A DNA stretch of 64,000 nt from Guptibacillus hwajinpoensis (GTDB taxonomy: Bacteria; Bacillota; Bacilli; Bacillales; Bacillaceae_O): positions 1-64,000 of the forward strand of contig JAENYN010000004.1 in the NCBI GenBank assembly GCA_016841765.1. The letters run 5' to 3'. Below the pieces are notes generated by a model, which was not told the DNA's origin, searched no databases, and was given only the letters and a program-made list of their open reading frames with translations. Made by a program: the position numbers and the translations under genes. Below, piece after piece: positions 62,440-64,000 of the stretch; the stretch's first letter is position 1; the number at the start of each line of letters is the position of its first letter.

Positions 62440-63078
62440 TTAGTAAGAATGAGTGAGTTTCGGACGGGATTTTTCCAGGCCGGTCCGGATTTTTGTCCAC
62501 CGTGTGTTCGAGAAACTGAACACAGGGCCGAGCAGCGGTGACACGAGCAATGTGCCGATGAAGAACGGCCCGCCGATGATGATACCGATCACGAGGATCG
62601 AGCTTTCCAGCATGAGCCGTGTTTTCGGCGTTGACAGTTTCAGCTTCTCGGAAAGGGTCAGCAGGACGCCGTCCCGCGGGCCCGCTCCAAGGCGGGCGGC
62701 GACATACATGCCGCTGCCAAACCCGTTCAGCAAAATTCCCGCGATGAGCAGAAAATATTGTTCCCACCGTTCATCAAGGACAGGGATGAATTCGAGTGAC
62801 CGGTAAAAATCTATCATCGGCCCGATCAGAAGGGTATTCATGACCGTTCCGACATGAATGAGCGCCCGGTTGAAAAACGAGACGATCCCGACCAGCACAA
62901 GCCCGATCATCATGTTCCACATTCCAAACGTCAGGCCAAAATGGTCAACAAGCCCGACAGTCAGCACATCCCACGGCGCGATGCCCAGGTGCTTAACCTC
63001 GAGCATCAGGCTCGTCCCAAACGCCAATATGGAAACGCCGATAAAATAAATACTAAATGACACCATATGAATACGCAC
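62440..63078 (-). CDS. YczE-like integral membrane protein
   Basis: A 212-residue protein with about five hydrophobic helices. The segment MLEVKHLGIAPWDVLTVGL and the later AARLGAGPRDGVLLTLSEKL are the duplicated loop signature of the YczE/YitT-like family. Function is unknown. The start is GTG at 63078 or ATG at 63066; neither has a strong ribosome binding site. It converges on the DUF1028 gene. Confidence 0.8.
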   Translation of the reverse strand: MRIHMVSFSIYFIGVSILAFGTSLMLEVKHLGIAPWDVLTVGLVDHFGLTFGMWNMMIGLVLVGIVSFFNRALIHVGTVMNTLLIGPMIDFYRSLEFIPVLDERWEQYFLLIAGILLNGFGSGMYVAARLGAGPRDGVLLTLSEKLKLSTPKTRLMLESSILVIGIIIGGPFFIGTLLVSPLLGPVFSFSNTRWTKIRTGLEKSRPKLTHSY

Positions 63079-63107
63079 AATATCCCGGCTTTCTGTATAA
63101 ATTCTGA

Positions 63108-63139
63108 GATGTTAAGCGGCCGCGATGTTAAGCGGCCGC
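63108..63139. repeat. 16-bp tandem duplication with GC-rich palindromes
   Basis: GATGTTAAGCGGCCGC occurs twice in direct succession; each unit contains the palindrome GCGGCCGC, so hairpins can form within and between units. It lies just upstream of the minus-strand YczE-like gene. Confidence 0.8.
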
Positions 63140-63317
63140 TTACACCATTTCACTTTAAAAAATCTATCACAAAAGACACAACGCTTTTTCCAGTTAAAAT
63201 CCAAATACGGTAGCCAATACTACTACGGTCCAAACAGGCCGTCAACAGTATGAAAAGATTTCTAAATAATAAAATACGTATCCGCTTTCTTTATGGTTTG
63301 AAAGCGTTTTCAGTGTT

Positions 63318-63356
63318 GAGGTGCCTGGCAATTGCCTCGCAATTGCCAGGCACCTC
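63318..63356. repeat. REP-like hairpin, long form
   Basis: GAGGTGCCTGGCAATTGC, loop CTC, then the exact reverse complement: perfect 18-bp arms. Confidence 0.9.
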
Positions 63357-63529
63357 TCACCAACTCCTGTGCTCAGAAGGAAAAAAGTTTGTCCAAAAAA
63401 ACAAAAAAGTACTTGAGTATTCAGAATATTTCTGTAATAATAATGAATATTCACAATATTGTCTCAATAAAAAGGAGGGCGTCCTATACGGAAAATGGGC
63501 CGAATCTAATTCGGAGAGGAGTATGAAAA

Positions 63530-63712
63530 ATGTTGTTTCCAATCGTTATGATCACTTTATCGATCGCCAGTTTTTTCTTTGCTATCCGGAAGCAAAGACC
63601 CCAATTATTGCTTGTTCCGCTCGCCGCGCTTGTTTTGTATGTAACTGTAGAGGTTGCTATGGTTCCTGCCCCATTCTTTGATACCGTCAAATTTATTTTC
63701 AACTTGCGTTAG
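63530..63712 (+). CDS. Small two-helix membrane protein (60 residues)
   Basis: ATG at 63530 follows GGAGAGGAG. The peptide has a first helix (MLFPIVMITLSIASFFFAI), a basic loop (RKQRPQ) and a second helix (LLLVPLAALVLYVTVEVAMV), ending in DTVKFIFNLR. I do not recognise the family. It lies 160 bases before, and in the same direction as, a DUF4212 symporter subunit gene, so the two may be co-transcribed. Confidence 0.65.
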   Translation: MLFPIVMITLSIASFFFAIRKQRPQLLLVPLAALVLYVTVEVAMVPAPFFDTVKFIFNLR

Positions 63713-63872
63713 ACACAAAGAACTGCAAAGAGTGAACGAAAAATGGATACTGCCAGCTTCCCGCCAACCTTCCGCCGGATAATACCGGTTCGGATCAAGG
63801 AAGTGCCGGGCAACATCCAGCCTGGCTGCCAAAAAGATAACTGCTAATCTATTAACCGAGAGGAGTCATGAA

Positions 63873-64000
63873 ATGAAAAAAATCAGCAAAGAACATGCGG
63901 ATGCCTACTTCCGCGCACGCACCCGCAACATTGTCTTTTATTTGATTATTTGGGCGCTTGTATCCTTCGGGGTCGTCATGTTTGCCGAGTCTTTATCGAA
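63873..64000 (+). CDS. DUF4212 sodium:solute symporter small subunit (5' end only)
   Basis: The first 42 codons are in the window: MKKISKEHADAYFRARTRNI, then a transmembrane helix (VFYLIIWALVSFGVVMFAESL). This is the start of the DUF4212 family, small proteins encoded directly before a sodium:solute symporter large subunit, which would lie to the right. ATG at 63873 follows GAGAGGAG. Confidence 0.85.
   Translation, partial: MKKISKEHADAYFRARTRNIVFYLIIWALVSFGVVMFAESLS

Larger units (their letters stand above)
63079..63529. other. Intergenic region with repeats
   Basis: About 450 bases without a supportable gene. It has a 16-base direct duplication (63108-63139) and a REP-like hairpin (63318-63356). 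A 143-codon frame from 63250 runs through that hairpin and overlaps the 63530 gene in another frame; I take it as spurious. Confidence 0.45.

Noticed and set aside
63250-63681. 143-codon frame through the REP-like hairpin near the right end
   Set aside because: It reads through the hairpin and overlaps, in another frame, a better-supported membrane protein gene at 63530.

Overview
The window is a chromosomal segment of a moderate-GC, spore-forming Bacillaceae bacterium. The gene order follows the well-known Bacillus subtilis block murAB-glpX-rho-rpmE-tdk ... prfA-prmC-spoIIR-ywlB-ywlC-ywlD(mntP)-ywlE-ywlG-glyA-upp-(mnaA)-atp-...-ywzB-ywmB-murAA-spoIID-spoIIQ. Four sporulation-related genes (spoIIR, spoIID, spoIIQ, ywmB region), Bacillus-type ribosome binding sites and frequent TTG/GTG starts support this. 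I cannot fix the genus.

Layout. 1-6.7 kb: cell-wall precursor synthesis (murAB), gluconeogenesis (glpX), Rho, ribosomal protein L31, thymidine kinase and a small lipoprotein. 7.0-8.3 kb, minus strand: a CoA-disulfide reductase-like flavoprotein with a perfect palindrome in its promoter region. 8.3-9.3 kb: a gene-free stretch of repeated motifs. 9.3-20.8 kb: prfA/prmC, spoIIR, ywlB, ywlC (threonylcarbamoyl-AMP synthase, sitting in a DnaA-box cluster), mntP, the protein-arginine phosphatase ywlE coupled to a chemoreceptor gene, ywlG, glyA and upp. 20.8-23.6 kb: a broken mnaA tail and a secreted subtilase where B. subtilis has intact mnaA. 23.8-31.2 kb: the complete F1Fo ATP synthase operon (atpZ-I-B-E-F-H-A-G-D-C). 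32.2-42.7 kb: an 11-subunit complex I operon (nuoABCDHIJKLMN, no nuoEFG) whose NuoC carries a long Lys/Ala-rich, repeat-built N-terminal arm. 43.5-50.3 kb: ywzB-like DUF1146, ywmB, murAA, spoIID, a 51-residue membrane protein, spoIIQ and a lipoprotein.

50.9-62.4 kb is the most accessory-looking part: an Lrp/AsnC regulator, then a five-part dipeptide/glutathione-type ABC importer with a DUF1028 protein encoded inside it, a cytoplasmic-type gamma-glutamyltransferase, a pair of half-size CHR (chromate-type) transporters and a second, longer DUF1028 protein. I read it as a peptide or gamma-glutamyl-compound import and breakdown locus; the substrate is unknown. The window ends with a YczE-like membrane protein on the minus strand, a 60-residue membrane protein and the 5' end of a DUF4212 symporter subunit gene.

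The spaces between operons are unusually rich in repeats: six REP-like hairpins built on the core TGCCTGGCAATTGC (the outer arms vary but stay complementary), a perfect 44-bp palindrome, a three-unit hairpin array, a ~53-bp degenerate tandem array, fields of a GGCGTGAAA/TTTCACGCC motif, and copies of a ~120-145 bp repeat of a type widespread in Bacillaceae. No rRNA, tRNA, CRISPR array, prophage or transposase gene was seen.
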